Assembly (NCBI RefSeq): GCF_963082655.1
Contig: NC_081554.1
Location: 191,300,206 to 191,364,205, forward strand
From: Stomoxys calcitrans
Taxonomy: Eukaryota > Arthropoda > Insecta > Diptera > Muscidae
Direction of reading: 5' to 3'
Length of the DNA stretch: 64,000 nt
In this document: in pieces, positions 1-11,531 of the stretch
Position numbering within the stretch: the stretch's first letter is position 1
Layout: every line of letters begins with the position of its first letter
Position numbers and translations under genes: made by a program
Notes under the pieces: generated by a model
Seen by the model: the letters and a program-made list of their open reading frames with translations, nothing else
Told to the model about the DNA's origin: nothing
Databases searched by the model: none

Positions 1-21
1 CGACGCTTGAGGTTGAGTGCG

Positions 22-540
22 AGACACTGCTTCCAGCGTCACAGTTTTGGATTGATGGAACTATAGCATTACCACCTACAAGATCATGCTACATAGATGT
101 ATAAAAGCTGGAGGTCAGAGTGGGTCTGGGGGTCTACAGAGAGAAACCGGGGACTAAGATATGTTTTAGGCCGCCTGACCTGAAAGCGGAAATCCGAGCG
201 ATCACGGAATGTGTGAGGTGTTGCGGTGTTAACGAGAGGACATCGGTTGTAAACACCTTTAGCGACAGTAAACTGGCCATAGGGGCAATAATAGCCTGGA
301 AGATAAAGTCATGAGTCGGAGGGTAGTCGGATTCGCATCGTTTGGGTGCCGGGCCATTGCGGAGAAAGGGGGAATAAAAGAACAGACGATTTGGCAGTGA
401 AGGCTAGAGGACTGCCGTCAATAAGCTTGGTTTACCCGAAGCCTTACGAGTCCCAGATAAAGTCGTGGGCTAAGAACGCGCATGTAAAACAGCGAAACGG
501 TAGTTTGGACGACGAAAATCCTATGGGGAACTGCGGATAA
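22..540 (+). pseudogene. LINE RNase H domain remnant
   Basis: This is a decayed piece of a non-LTR retrotransposon ORF2, covering the RNase H domain. Readable blocks are a first strand with YID followed by a stop where DGSK is expected, then VGLGVY, then AEIRAITECVRCC, then SDSKLAIGAI (a conserved Asp), and PGHCGERGNKRTDDLA, which corresponds to the usual PGHxGxxGNExAD motif. The reading frame shifts between 314 and 346. The segment ending in WAKNAH resembles the start of the insert at 32788, so both may be one family. No reverse transcriptase part is present, and the right side is cut by a type A repeat. LOA/I-like clade is likely but not proven. It is not functional. Confidence 0.75.
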
Positions 541-775
541 AAATTGCGGCTTGCAGGGGCTCAAGAATCAAATCGGGAGATCGGTTTATATGGGAGCTAT
601 ATCCAAATCTGAACCGATATGACCCATTTGCAGTCCTCAACGATCTACATCAATAATAATTATCTGTGCACAATTTCAAACTGCTTTCTTTACGCGTTCG
701 ACCGCTATGGTGTTTCGACAGACAAACGGACATGACTAGATCGACCTCCCATACTTCGATCTGATTTTTTATGCC
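541..775 (+). repeat. Type A (DINE-1/INE-1-like) fragment
   Basis: The stretch carries the family's characteristic phrases: GATCGGTTTATATGGGAGC, CCAAATCTGAACCGATATG, a CAGACAAACGGACATG run and GACTAGATCGAC. These recur, diverged, at many other places in the window. It represents the last monomer and the post-microsatellite part of a type A element, without its terminal GGTATAAAA end. It breaks the LINE RNase H remnant immediately upstream. Confidence 0.7.
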
Positions 776-1742
776 AGATTCGAAATCTACTCTCGAATAA
801 CTTTCATTTGAGCCCCATATTGCAATGAATGTTCAATATGTATGTTTGGGGAAATTTTGTGGTTGTGGCAGACTCAAATTTTAATACCATATTCGTATTT
901 TATTCTCAAATACCTTTCATTTAATACCTATATTGCCCCGATCGGCCTACTTTTGGGTTGAGTTTTTTGCATGAGGGGAGGGTCCGTCCCCCTTCCGATA
1001 CCGAAAAATTGTATAGCCTATGTTTCCTTCCAGACCAACTTATACAATATGCGAAAATTTCAAGAAAATCGGTTCAGCCGTTTTCAGTCTATACGGAATA
1101 AACAAACCGAGTCCCATAAATCCGTGATTGGCTAATGTGTCCATTTTGGGCGTTTTAGTGGGGGTGTGGTGACGCCCTATACTTCGACATGAATTTGTAT
1201 GCCAGATTTGTTATCTATTCCCGCATACTTTTCATTTGATACCCATATAGTCCTTATCGATCCACTTTTTATTTTGGGTGGTGTTTTTGGGGTAACGGTG
1301 GAGGGTCCGCCCCCTTTCGTTTTCAATAAATTGTATAGCCTATTCCTACTTCCTGAACATATTCGTAATCTACTACCGAATACCTTTCATTTGAGTCCTA
1401 TATTGTGGTTATCCTCAAATAGACCTATTTTAAGGGGTTTTGGGGCTGGGCGGCCCCCACAGTTACTTGGACCCAACTTTTTTTATGATATTTTTAATCT
1501 TCGCTTAAATAACTTTCATTTCAATCCCATATTGTCCCGATCGGTCCACTTTTATTTTTGGATAGTACTTTTGGGGTAAGAGGGAGGGTCCGCCTCCCTC
1601 CCGATATCAAAAAAATATATAGCCTATATTTCCTTCCAGACCAACCTACACAATCTGTGGAAATTTCAAGGTAATCGGGTTAGCTGTTTTTGAGTCTATA
1701 CGGAACAGGCAAACAAACACAAATTGAATTTTATATACAAGA
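776..1742 (-). mobile_element. Type C Helitron-like element, 5' part
   Basis: Diverged repeats of a monomer containing TTTCATTTGAGCCCCATATTG, followed by a TTTTGGG and GGGGCGGCCCC type stretch, fill this segment. The block with CCTTCCAGACCAACC and TTGAGTCTATACGGAACA marks one end. Read on the minus strand the element starts TCTTGTATATAAAATTC just after an A (complement of 1743), matching the A|TC start of the copy at 20394. The CTAG end is missing, so the copy is truncated on the left. Predicted ORFs here are translations of repeat DNA. Confidence 0.7.
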
Positions 1743-2440
1743 TTTCCCGATTTTCACTTCTAGAGCCACTGCAAACGCATTTATTGACTAATCTTACCTT
1801 TTTATAGCCGAGTCCGAACGGCGTGCCGCAGAGCGACACCTTTTTGGAGAGAAGTTTTTACATGGCAAAGTACCTCACAAATGTTGCCAGCATTAGAGAG
1901 GGATTACCACCGCTGCAAAATTGTCTGATGTTCCTGCCAGGATTTGAACGCAGGCATTCAGCGTCATAGGCGGACATGCTAACCTCTGCGCTACGGTGGA
2001 CCCATTTACATATAGCTCTCAAATATATAATTTCGTTTGATTTTGAGAAATATTGCAATACCGTGGTCATTTGATAGCCGAATCTATCGAAATTTGGGAG
2101 GAAGGTGAATCTTATTACAACTGGCGAATTTCATAGAAATCGATTCAGATTTAGATGTAGCTACGATCTCCTCGACTATTACCGTAATATCTTAAAAGTT
2201 TGATCCAAATCGGTTCAGATTTAGCTTCTATATATATTCTTCAGATTTTTGGGTAATTCGCAACAATGTTGTCATATGTCAACCGTAGTTATTACAGTCC
2301 GAATATATTTTCTCATTGAACGAGGAGTTAAATAACCCATCTGAAAACATCCGCCAAAGTCAATCAAAATTGGTTTAGAATTAGACATAGCTGCCACTTT
2401 GTACTTAAAGGATAGGTGTAGGGTATTATACTGTCGCTAC
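1743..2440 (-). repeat. Type B (DINE-like) element split by a SINE
   Basis: Two flanks, 1743-1796 and 2001-2440, match type B phrases seen at 13.7-15.2 kb (CGATTTTCACTTCTAGAGCC, GATTTTGAGAAATATTGCA, AAATCGGTTCAGATTTAG). The right end, GGTGTAGGGTATTATA, is the reverse of the type B start at 62715. A minus-strand SINE interrupts it. Confidence 0.65.
1797..2000 (-). mobile_element. tRNA-derived SINE, 3'-truncated
   Basis: On the minus strand the copy begins CCACCGTAGCGCAGAGGTTAGC (A box region) and shows a B box as GCGTTCAAATCCTGGC. It continues into the body with CTAATGCTGGCAACATTTG and ends in the CGGACTCGGCTATAAA stretch. The usual tail (TCATTGAGC...ATGTTCATGGGC) is missing. The family is reinforced by about a dozen copies in the window. 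Confidence 0.85.
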
Positions 2441-3837
2441 CACCCGCCCTTTCCGTACTGGTCTTTAATTAGTTTCATAATTTCACTCTACGCCAAACCA
2501 GATTTCATTAGATTACCTGTTTCCGAACTCGAGCTGAAATTTTTCTGACAGTAGTTTTTTTCTTGGATATTTTTCAAACCATTAGGCGTTAATGGTTTAA
2601 GTTATGTAGCAAAAGAAATGACTCTTCTGTTATGCCTCTCTTCCATAGCGAAGGGTATAGAATACAGTTTTCAGTTTTCTCTTTCACTTTCATTTTCAAC
2701 TTTTAGCTACCTATATGGAATATATTTAAGTTACAATTATTTTAAATAACATAACCCAAATCTTTTTCGAATCCCAATGTGGATGTTGCCACAGTTTTCT
2801 TTCATTGTAACCACATACATATGTATGCACATATATTTTAAACCATGGGGCAAAAATTACATTTAACCAGGTTACATTTTTCTTCATTAAGCTTAACTTG
2901 AAAGTACCATTATTGTTGTAGTAGTAGTTTGGGTTTTTATTTCAACAGATTTTGAGTTGTTTTGTAGCTTGGGTGCGTTTTCTGTTTCATTGCGAATAGC
3001 CGGGTGAAAAATGTAATATCCTCAAAAATGAATGCAGTGAATGAATGTGAACCGAAAAAACAGGACGAGACAAAACGGAAAAATATACAACATACTTTTA
3101 GGCATTCAACAAACACCAATATATGGAGCATATGTATAAGGATGCTCACATCCTGCACCCCTTTTGCGCTCCACCTAGGTATGGGGTGATTGGGAAACAC
3201 AGCTATTGTGTTTCCATGTTGGTGTGTGTGTGTGTGTGTGTGTTTAGCCCCTATATGGGTATATTTATTTAACTGCCACAAGACAAATACTCTTTCACAC
3301 AATCACACACCGCTTGTGGTGTGTTTGTATGAGGATTACATGTGATATATGAAATCCATGTATGTATGTGTGTGTGTGTGAGAGTCTTTGATCACGTAGT
3401 GCCAGGGTGAAAGGGAGAAGCCTAGGATTGCGACACATTTGTAATTTAAACATTTATTGCATCCATAGAATTGTTTGTTGATTTAACCCATATACGAGAG
3501 AGTGAGAGAGAGAGAGAGGGGAACAAAAAGCCATAAAGACTGGTCACATGCCCAAACACAAAAGGCTGTTTGCCAGCAGCCTCCCAAAGAGACCACCAAC
3601 ACACATTCATCTTGGGAATAAGGATTCCCTGAGACCCATTTACTTTTTGAAAAGGCATTGAGGTTTCGTGGCAGAACCAAAGAGGGTTATGAGACATTGG
3701 GATTTAAGGAAAATATTCCTTAAGTCTTAGTTTGCTTGCAATATGAAAAGAATTGGAAGAGAGAAAGAGGGAGATCATAGTAATTTTAATGGCATATTAA
3801 GAATCTGCATTTAAATTTTATAAAATTTCAGTTGAAT
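2441..3837. other. No gene; simple-repeat-bearing intronic/intergenic DNA
   Basis: No coding signal or recognised transposon was found. There are short (TG)n tracts near 3221-3244 and 3366-3380 and a (GA)n tract near 3499-3519. The short ORFs at 2937-3302 and 3446-3697 include translated dinucleotide repeats (runs of TH or SLSL) and are not credible genes. Confidence 0.6.
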
Positions 3838-5340
3838 TGGGGGATTGTGTGGTCAGAAGACGGGTGACAGGTGGAACCTTGTGATTAATGAAATCCTGAT
3901 GGATCTCGGTGGGGACGGCACGAGGGTTATCGCTTATGCGGTCGACGTCGTGCTGCTAGTCCGAGGCAAGTTTCTGTCAACCATCAGCGAAGGGTCACTG
4001 AGGAGGTTGTCGCGATGAGCTACCAGAAATGGGTTAAGAACCAACCCAGGGATGACGGAGCTGGTGCTCTTTACGCGTAGATATAAGATACCGGAGTTCA
4101 GACTTCACGTCCGTGGACGGTATCACCCTGCGAATGAGGCGAAGTACCTAAGCATAATCCTCGATTCGAAACTGTCCTGGATGAGGTACACCGAGGAAAG
4201 AAGCCGTAAGGCACTGTGCGCCTTTTGCTCCTGCAGGAGGATGTTCGGTGGGAAGTGGGGGGTGACTCCCGAGATGATTTATTGGATGTATACGGCCATC
4301 GTGAGACTAGTACTGGCCTATGGATCACTGGTATGGTGGGACGCCGTAGGGAAGAGGACGCTTGCGAAGGAGTTCGAGAAGGTCCAGAGATTGACCTGTG
4401 TCGGGATCACAGGGGCGTTGAGATCCGCACTGCAGGCAGACCTGGTGGCAATGCTGGTTATGCAGCCTATTGGGGCATATATTTGGAACTGCGCCGCCAG
4501 TGTCGCGCTTAGGCTGAAAGAGCTCGGCATGCTGAAGGAGGATGGTTGCGGCGTAGATACGAAGATACAGTAGACTGGGAGGATTTCCGACTACCTGCCA
4601 CCAGTGCCGACTGGAGTGAGGGCATTCGCGATTCGTTTTCCTGTGAGCGACGAATGGAGATCGGATGGTGTACTTGAGGAGGAAGAGACCTCGATCTACA
4701 TGGAGTCAGGGACTGGATTGGGGGTCTACTCTGATGCACTCAATATCAGTATGTCTCTGAGACTGTCGGACGAGTGTACGGTCTTTCAGGCAGAGGTCTG
4801 TGCCATTGCAGTAGCCGCAAGAGAAATTCTGGCAAGGGGCCTACCGCTCTCGAAACTCAGGGCGGCGTCGGTGGCGAGGTGGAACACGGTGGATGGTTGC
4901 CGGACTGCGAAGGCGCTATGGCCGGTCATCGACATCAGGAAGACGAGGGAATTGCTGGCGTTCGGTAAGAGGTCGATGAGTACTTTGACAGGGGTCATAA
5001 CTGGACACTGTGCCATAGGCCGCATGGCGGCGCGCATGGGGATACTGCACTATGACTTCTGTAGGAGTTGCCTCGATGAGGATGAGGAGGAGACTATTGA
5101 GCACTTGCTTTGTTCCTGTCCAGGTCTGCAGAAACGTAGGCTCTCCTTTCTGGGGAGCCGTTTCTTCTGTGTTCTGGGTGAACTTGCGAATGTACCTCTG
5201 GTATCTCTCCTGAGATTTGTTGAGGGAACAGGATGGCTCAGAAGGGGGGGTGACACAGGCTCCGGCCTAGGTAGATCCGTGCTTGCTTAGCGACGGACGG
5301 CTCTTCACCTCCCGCTCGGGTTTTCTCCACTCCTCCTATA
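3838..5340 (+). pseudogene. Non-LTR retrotransposon ORF2 remnant (RT, thumb, RNase H, Cys/His C-terminus)
   Basis: A single reading frame can be followed from about 3870 to 5290 with only two in-frame stops (TGA at 4016-4018, TAG at 4571-4573). In order it shows the reverse transcriptase palm end (WNLVINEIL, then YAVD at 3935-3946 where active enzymes have YADD), LVLFTRRYKIP, AKYLSIILDSKLSW, YTAIVRLVLAYGSLVWW, and an RNase H start GTGLGVYS lacking the expected TDGSK. It closes with ITGHCAIG and FCRSCLDEDEEETIEHLLC, the Cys/His motif of such ORFs. Roughly the middle of RNase H is missing between GLPLSKLR and RWNTVDGC. The 5' half (endonuclease, most of RT) is absent. The clade is probably LOA/I-like. 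It is catalytically dead. Confidence 0.85.
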
Positions 5341-6600
5341 TGATATATTAAGACAAGGAAAATATTTCACTACTCACCCTCTCTCCATATCTCTCTGAGC
5401 ATAGTTTTATTAATACAAAATATTTTATCTACCATCCACTGACAGCATATTTTATTTGTCATGGCCACAATTGGGAATGCATCACCAATGAAATTCCATA
5501 AAAAGTATTAAGCCTTTTTTATGGTTCTTCTTTTTTTTTTTTTTTTTTGATGAGTATTAATGAAATTGCAAAACTCAAATATGTGCTTAAATAATGTTGG
5601 CGAAAGTTTGTACTTGCTTTTTTTATTGTTTTATGGCTAAAAGTTAATTAATTAGTATCAGAAATTCAGCAAAGCATAGTAGCAGGATTTGGGCATGAAC
5701 CATTTTTCATAGCATACTTTTAGGCATTTAATCGTTTTTCAGAAAGCAACAACCATTCATTTGCCAAAAAATTTTTTCGCTGACACTTTTTATGGCCGCA
5801 TTGGGTTGTGTATCCCTTCTCTCTTTCTCACTCTATCTGCCCTTCTCTTCTTTTGTTGGCCCTATATATATTCATTTTGTCCGCAACAAATTCATTATTT
5901 AACCATTGTAACACATTTACACTTTATTGTCAGCTACGACATTTTCAATTCCCTTCAACTTTCAGGCATTAGCATTTTCTCCTGCAACCCTCTCTTGTGC
6001 TCATTGAGGTTTGACATCATTTGGCATACTTCATCATTCCAACACCACATTCATCGGAGTCAATTCATAAAGAGTGAGGGAAAATTGAAACGATGTCTAA
6101 AACTAAAACTTCTTTTCGAAGCTTCAAATGTCCCTATCTGCATCCGTTGCTTGCTTTGACTGTTTCACTTAGGGGGTTCAATACCCACTTGTCTGTCTGT
6201 CTGTCCATTTATTCATTCCCTTTCTCCTTAATTTTTGCTTCGTTTCATTTTGTAGCATTGCTGTGAGTGCCGATTCTGTCGCTTGCTAAATGTTATGTCC
6301 TGCCATCCTTTGCAGGAATCCCCTTTTCGCTGTATAGAATGGCTTAAATGTATATTAAGGAAGTGTCATTCAAGTCAATTAATTTCAATTTTACATTTTG
6401 CTGTTAACTTTAATCAATGATGTGCAAAAAGAGAGCGAGACATTCTCCATAGACAGTAAAGTCTCTAGCCCACATGACATGAAGGGCCTACAAAAATGTG
6501 CAAACGCCTACAAGGATAGGGGCCTTAAAGGAATTGCCGCAGAGCAAACATTATCGAAGATTAGAATTGAAGGATCCTTACTTGGATATTGTTTGAGCCC
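5341..6600. other. No gene; AT-rich sequence with a poly-T tract
   Basis: The stretch holds a T tract at about 5529-5548 and a short TCTG run at 6191-6206. A 132-codon open frame at 5761-6159 begins with TTG, is rich in F, L and H, and shows no domain. I see no repeat family here that I recognise. Confidence 0.55.
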
Positions 6601-7775
6601 CCGGTAAAAATAGGGTACTACATTTTTTAATATCCGGTTTAAGTAAAATTTTGAATGCCAACTTATGGTACCCCAAAAACACAAAATTGGTATAAACTTT
6701 TGGGATCAAATAACCTGGGGGGACGCCCCATCTTAATATCCAGCCGAACGGACATGTGTACTGATTGGGACAATATGGGTATCATATGAAAGGTATTAAA
6801 AAGAAGAGTACAAATTTGGTATAAAAATGTCACTCTTGAATTGCGGGGGTTCCCCCACCCCCAAAAAAGTCCAAAAGGACACTTTAACCGCTTTGGGCAA
6901 TATGGGTATCAAATGAAAGGAATTTAACAGTAGAATACAAATCTGACACAGAAGTTTATTTTTGGGTTGGGTTCTGGGTTGTCTGCTGATATTTTTTTAG
7001 GGCTAAGTACGTGGGTGGCCGCCCCACCCTACATACCCCTCAAAATGGACATAATTGTGGATTATGGCAAAAAAAGGGCTCAAATCTGTATCAGTTTCAT
7101 GGCCAACTGTTTCAGGGACGCCTCATCATTAACTCCCCCTAAACCACACATATATGCCGACTATAGCAATATGTAACTCCAATGTGATTTTCGGGAGTGT
7201 AGTATGAATCTGATTTCCACTTTCGGGGCAAAAAGTTTGGCTACTCCAATCCACCACCAAATCTAAGAGAATAAAATAGATCTAACATCCAAACTTTAAT
7301 GGGCGGACCCTCCCCCAATCCACCCTCAATAACACCAGATCTCGGAGATGGGTGCGATGATTTAAGCTAAATTTAATTTGTTTATAACAACTTAAATACA
7401 GACATGTGTATCCTTATTTAGGATGTGGGTCGACCCACCTCCAAAGCCAGCCAAATGGAATATAATCCAATAATGACAATATGGGACTCAAATGAAAGGT
7501 ATTTGAGACCAGAGCTCGAATCGGATATATGGGGATCCGCCTCACCCCCAAAACACCCCCATACCGGATATATTTACCGACCATAGCAATATAAGGCTCC
7601 AATGAAAGGTATTTGGGAGAAGAGCACCAATATTATATCCACATTGGGGCGAAATATCTGAAAGGCCGTACAACCACCCCAAACAGGACTTATTTCCTGA
7701 CGTGACCGCAAAGGGCTCAGATAAAATAAGAGAGTGAAAGAAGGCGCAGCGGAGCGGGCACTGTCCAGCTTGGTT
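6601..7775 (+). mobile_element. Type C Helitron-like element, degenerate
   Basis: The plus strand carries repeated phrases of the family: CAATATGGGTATCAAATGAA, GAAAGGTATT, and GGGGGGCCGCCCC-like GC blocks, spaced at roughly 100-170 bp. The 3' end is recognisable as GAAGGCGCAGCGGAGCGGGC followed by a damaged CAGCTTGG where other copies have CGGCTAG. The 5' TC end is not visible. ORFs at 6967-7176 and 7414-7602 are repeat translations. Confidence 0.65.
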
Positions 7776-8691
7776 TATATAAATGGCCCGAGTTATATTT
7801 CAATGCCACACAAGGGCATGGCCTAAGGAAACATAAGGCATGGGTTTGGATTAACCCCACACCGAAGGGGCTTGTAAAAAATTTTCATTAGTTGTCTTGC
7901 AGTTCAAGAAAGGCCCCTCCCCTCTTAACCAGTTAACGTTAGCCTTTTTAGGGCCCCTTCATTGCAGTTCTAATCAAAGCATATACCAGCCCAAGCCCTT
8001 TTTTCCTATAGAGACACAAGCCAGTTTTTTTTTTTCATTTAACCACTACTACAACTATTGGGCAAATAATTTCAGTTTGTCCAAAATTTGTTGTATTTGT
8101 TTTATGCCAAGAAAAAAAGCCTCGTTGTACGTTTAAACGAAAGTTAGTCCTTATGGTTTTTGGTCCTCTGGGGCATAAAGTTTCCAAAACATTTAGCGAA
8201 AACCATGCCAGCAAACAAACTTTAATTGAAAATATAACAAAACCCTAAAAGAAGAAGAAAAGGAAAGTGATTTGACAAATATGGAAAAAAAAAGTTTAGC
8301 ATGGATTTGAATAAACCCTGGCAAAGGTTTCATTTAAATGGACATCCTTCGCAAAATGGGATTTTGCCATAAATCCAAGACCCAAGGAAAGTAGAGGAAA
8401 CTAAAACCTTGAAAAGTTTGCAAAATTTCATAGCTGTTTGTCAGGTTGTTAATTCATGTCGAAAAATTTAACGCAAGAATTGTAGTCAAGTTGAGTTTTG
8501 GTTTTTAACTCGAAATGTAAAGAATCGACAAGTAATTAAAAACATGATATGCAAATCTTTCAAAGATTTAAGAAAACGCATGCATTGTAGTTAAATTTAA
8601 TTATGCTCTTTATAACCTACAACACTATTGAGCTAAGATGTAATTTGATATTTGATATTTGCTTGCAGTTCCATAAAGCAAGAAATTATGA
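7776..8691. other. No gene recognised
   Basis: AT-rich DNA with several poly-A and poly-T runs. The short frame at 7897-8136 starts in CTTGCAG-like sequence and ends in low-complexity residues. No similarity to known proteins was recognised. The region directly abuts the satellite that follows. Confidence 0.5.
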
Positions 8692-9912
8692 TCTACTCCA
8701 CGAGTACTCTTCTCTAGGAATACTCTACTCTACTTTATGTGTAACTCTTGTCTACGAATACTGTACTCTATTCTCATCTAGGAGTACTACGTCCTGCAAG
8801 TACTCTACTCTACGAGTACTCTACTTCACTGTACTCTTCTCTACTTTACTCTGCTCTACTCTACTCTACCCTTATCTTTTTTTTCAACTTCATTCTACTC
8901 TACGAGTATTTTACTCCACTGTACTCTACTCTACGTTACCATGCTCTACTTAACTCTTCTCTCCTCAACACCACTCTACTCTACTTTACGAGTTCTCTAC
9001 TCTACCCACCTCTGCTCTACTCTATTCTTCTCTTTCCTACTCTCCTCTATAAGAGCTATGCTCTACTCTACCCAACTGAGCTCTGCTCCACTCTACTCTG
9101 GTTTACTCTACTCTACACCACTCTATTCTACACTACCCAACTCTGCTGTACTCTACTTTATTCTACTCTACGAGTTCTCTTCTCTACTCCACGAGTGCTC
9201 TTCTCCACGAATTTTTAACTCTACTGTACGTGTAACTATTTTCTACGAATACTCTACTCTAATCTAGGAGTACTACGCCCTGCGAGTACTCTACTCTACG
9301 AGTATTCTACTTCACTGTACTCTACTCTACGTTACTAAGTTCTACTCTACTCTACCTTACTCTTCTCTTCTCAACACCACTCTACCCTACTTTACGAGTT
9401 CTCTACTCTACCAAACTCTGCTCTACTCTACTCTATTCTTCTCTTTCCTACTCTCCTCTACAAGAGCTATGCTCTACTCTACCCAACTGAGCTCTACTCC
9501 ACCCTACTCCACCCTACTCTTATCTACTACGCTCTACTCTTCGAGTACTCTAATCTACGAGTACTCTCTTCTACAAGTACTCTACTCTAAGAGTACTCTA
9601 CTTTTCGAGTACTCTACTCTACGAGTACTCTACTATTAAAGTACTCTACTCTCACGGGGACTCTACACTGCGAGTACTCTACACTACGAGTACTATTCTC
9701 TACGAGTACTCTACTCTACGAGTACTCTTCTCTACGAGTACTCTACTCTACGAGTACTCTACTCTACGAGTACTCTACTCTACGAGTACTCTACTCTACG
9801 AGTACTCTACTCTACGAGTACTCTTCTCTACGAGTACTCTACTCTACGAGTACTCTACTCTACGAGTACTCTACTCTACGAGTACTCTACTCTACGAGTA
9901 CTCTACTCTACG
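8692..9912. repeat. TACTC-derived satellite, 16 bp higher-order unit
   Basis: The first part (8692-9560) is a loose mixture of TACTC, CTACT and CCACT pentamers with occasional TACGAG. From about 9690 to the end it becomes a nearly perfect array of a 16 bp unit, TACGAGTACTCTACTC, which is two TACTC pentamers plus TACGAG. Each unit contains the perfect palindrome GAGTACTC. Open frames over this region (8603-9267, rich in Y, S, T and L) are simply translated repeats. The array ends abruptly at a type A fragment. Confidence 0.95.
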
Positions 9913-10235
9913 ATTTGGAACAAAGACTTGAAATTTGGAACATAGACTTGAGTTATAACTTTCAAGATCCATGCCAAATATGTTCCGAATCGGTCTATAA
10001 ACAGATATAGCCCCTATATAAACCGATCCCCAGATTTGACTTCTTGAGCCCTTAGAAGCCACAACTTTCATCCGATTTGTTTGAAATTTGGTACAAAGAT
10101 TTCAGTTATGACTATCAACATCCATGTTACGTATGAATCGAATCGGTCTGTAAACAAATATAGCCCCCATTTAAACCGATCTTCGTTATTTACTTCTTCA
10201 TCCCTTAGAAGCCAAAATTTTCACATCGCCAGGAT
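9913..10235 (-). repeat. Type A (DINE-like) fragment
   Basis: Two monomers are visible, each with AATCGGTCTRTAAAC, ATATAGCCCC, AAACCGATC and CTTCTTGAGCCCTTAGAAG-like phrases. The orientation is reversed relative to the copy at 43589. Both ends are truncated, the left by the satellite and the right by a type C end. Confidence 0.65.
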
Positions 10236-10365
10236 TCCAACACATTCAGCGACATAGGCTACAATGGCACGAATTCGATATCCGCATTCAGGGCGAAGTG
10301 TCCCCAACCTAAAAAGATATTAGAGAGTTAAAGAAGGCGCAGCGGAGCGGGCCCGGTTCGGCTAG
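10236..10365 (+). mobile_element. Type C Helitron-like 3' end, first copy
   Basis: The segment shows GGCACGAATTCGATATCCGC, AAGTGTCCCC, TTAGAGAGTTAAAGAAGGCG, a GC-rich imperfect hairpin (10341-10363) and the terminal CTAG at 10362-10365, followed by T. It includes the SINE-like words CCAGGATTCCAAC and CATAGGCTAC at its left edge. Confidence 0.7.
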
Positions 10366-10889
10366 TAATTGAAATACAAACTCAGTTAATGAGAGTACAT
10401 TTTTATCGGAATCCATGGTAATGAATTCCCAAGATTTGGACCGGCACCCTTTAACTTCTCATAACCCTAATTTTTAAAAACACCAGGAATCGAGCAGTGG
10501 CAAACTTCTCACACATCAATGAGTGTTTTTCGATTCAAATTTAAACTCAATGATAAGGGTTTTTTTTGTAGTCCGAACGGCGTCCCGCTTTGGGGAAAAT
10601 TTTTTAAATGACCATGCATGTACCTCGCAAATGCTGCCAACCACCGCTTTGTCCGATGTTCTCGCTAGGATTCGAACGCTTTCAGCGTCATAGGCTACAA
10701 TGGCACGAAGTGTCCACATTCAGGACGAAGTGTCCCCAACCTAAAAAGATATTAGAGAGTTAAAGAAGGCGCAGCGGAGCGGTCCCGGTTCGGCTAGTAA
10801 TTGAAATACAAACTCAGCTAATAAGAGTACATTTTTATTGGAATCCATGGTAATGGATTCCCAAGATTTGGACCGGTACCCTTTTACTT
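10366..10889 (+). repeat. Duplicated flank plus second type C 3' end with SINE-like block
   Basis: The ~90 bp after the first CTAG (10366-10455) is repeated nearly unchanged after the second CTAG (10798-10889), an offset of 432 or so between termini. In between lies a second type C 3' region: TTCTCACACATCAATGAGTG, GTCCGAACGGCGTCCCGC, AGGATTCGAACGC and AGAAGGCGCAGCGGAGCGG ending in CTAG at 10794-10797, followed by T. The SINE-like block (about 10496-10700) resembles the tRNA-SINE body read on its minus strand. Confidence 0.7.
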
Positions 10890-11477
10890 TGTTTTGTAAT
10901 ATATTGTTGCTTTTGACTCCCTGAATTTATGCCTTACCTCTTTGTGTTGTTTGAGGTAGACTCTAAATTAGTCAGTATTACCCGCATCAAAGCAATTCTT
11001 ATTCTCTCCAAAATTTACTATAGAGAACTCTTACATACACCATTGTGGCTATTGAAATTTGTGACATATTTCACGGCTTTAAGAAGTCGTTTTTTGTTGC
11101 CAGTTTCTTTCAGTCAGTTATCAATGTCATACAAAATCGAAAGGTAGAAAAATTTTATAAAAAAGGGAGAAATTTTCATCGTAATGGACATCCCATGAAA
11201 CGTTTCTACACGTTCACAAAAGAACTTTTCTTTTTTGTTGAGGGGTGAACTTGTTGAGGGATGAACTTGTTGAGGGGTGAACTTGTCATTGAACTTTATT
11301 GGTTGTGGACAGTGACAGCCACAAATGGATTTGATTGCGATGCGATATTTTATCGTTCTGAGGAATCAAACAACAAATGTAACAGCAACTTGAATTGGTT
11401 TTTCGAATATATCGAAATATTTCATGGGAAATGCAGTTTCAATGCATTTATTGGCGTATTATGATCAGAAAAGCTAG
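10890..11477. other. No gene; includes a 16 bp triplicate
   Basis: Mostly AT-rich DNA with no recognised family. At 11235-11282 there are three tandem copies of TTGTTGAGGGGTGAAC (the middle copy differs by one base). Short ORFs at 10929-11464 have no recognisable domain. Confidence 0.55.
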
Positions 11478-11530
11478 TGAGGTAAGGCAAAAGTCAGAAG
11501 GAGCCGACTTTATGTTCCCCTATATGTGAT
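11478..11530 (+). repeat. Type B (DINE-like) start fragment
   Basis: AGGCAAAAGTCAGAAGGAGC and CGACTTTATG match the start of the type B copy at 62690 (AGGCAAAAGTCGGGCGGTGC). The copy is cut after about 50 bp by a SINE. Confidence 0.55.
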
Positions 11531-11531
11531 A

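Noticed and set aside
5761..6159. 132-codon open frame as a possible membrane protein
   Set aside because: Starts at TTG, no homology recognised, hydrophobic composition follows from T-rich DNA, and no splice or start context.
8603..9267. Three overlapping frames rich in Y, S, T and L
   Set aside because: Translations of the TACTC satellite in different frames.
8692..9912. Regular array as a CRISPR
   Set aside because: There are no unique spacers; it is a 16 bp satellite in a eukaryotic genome.
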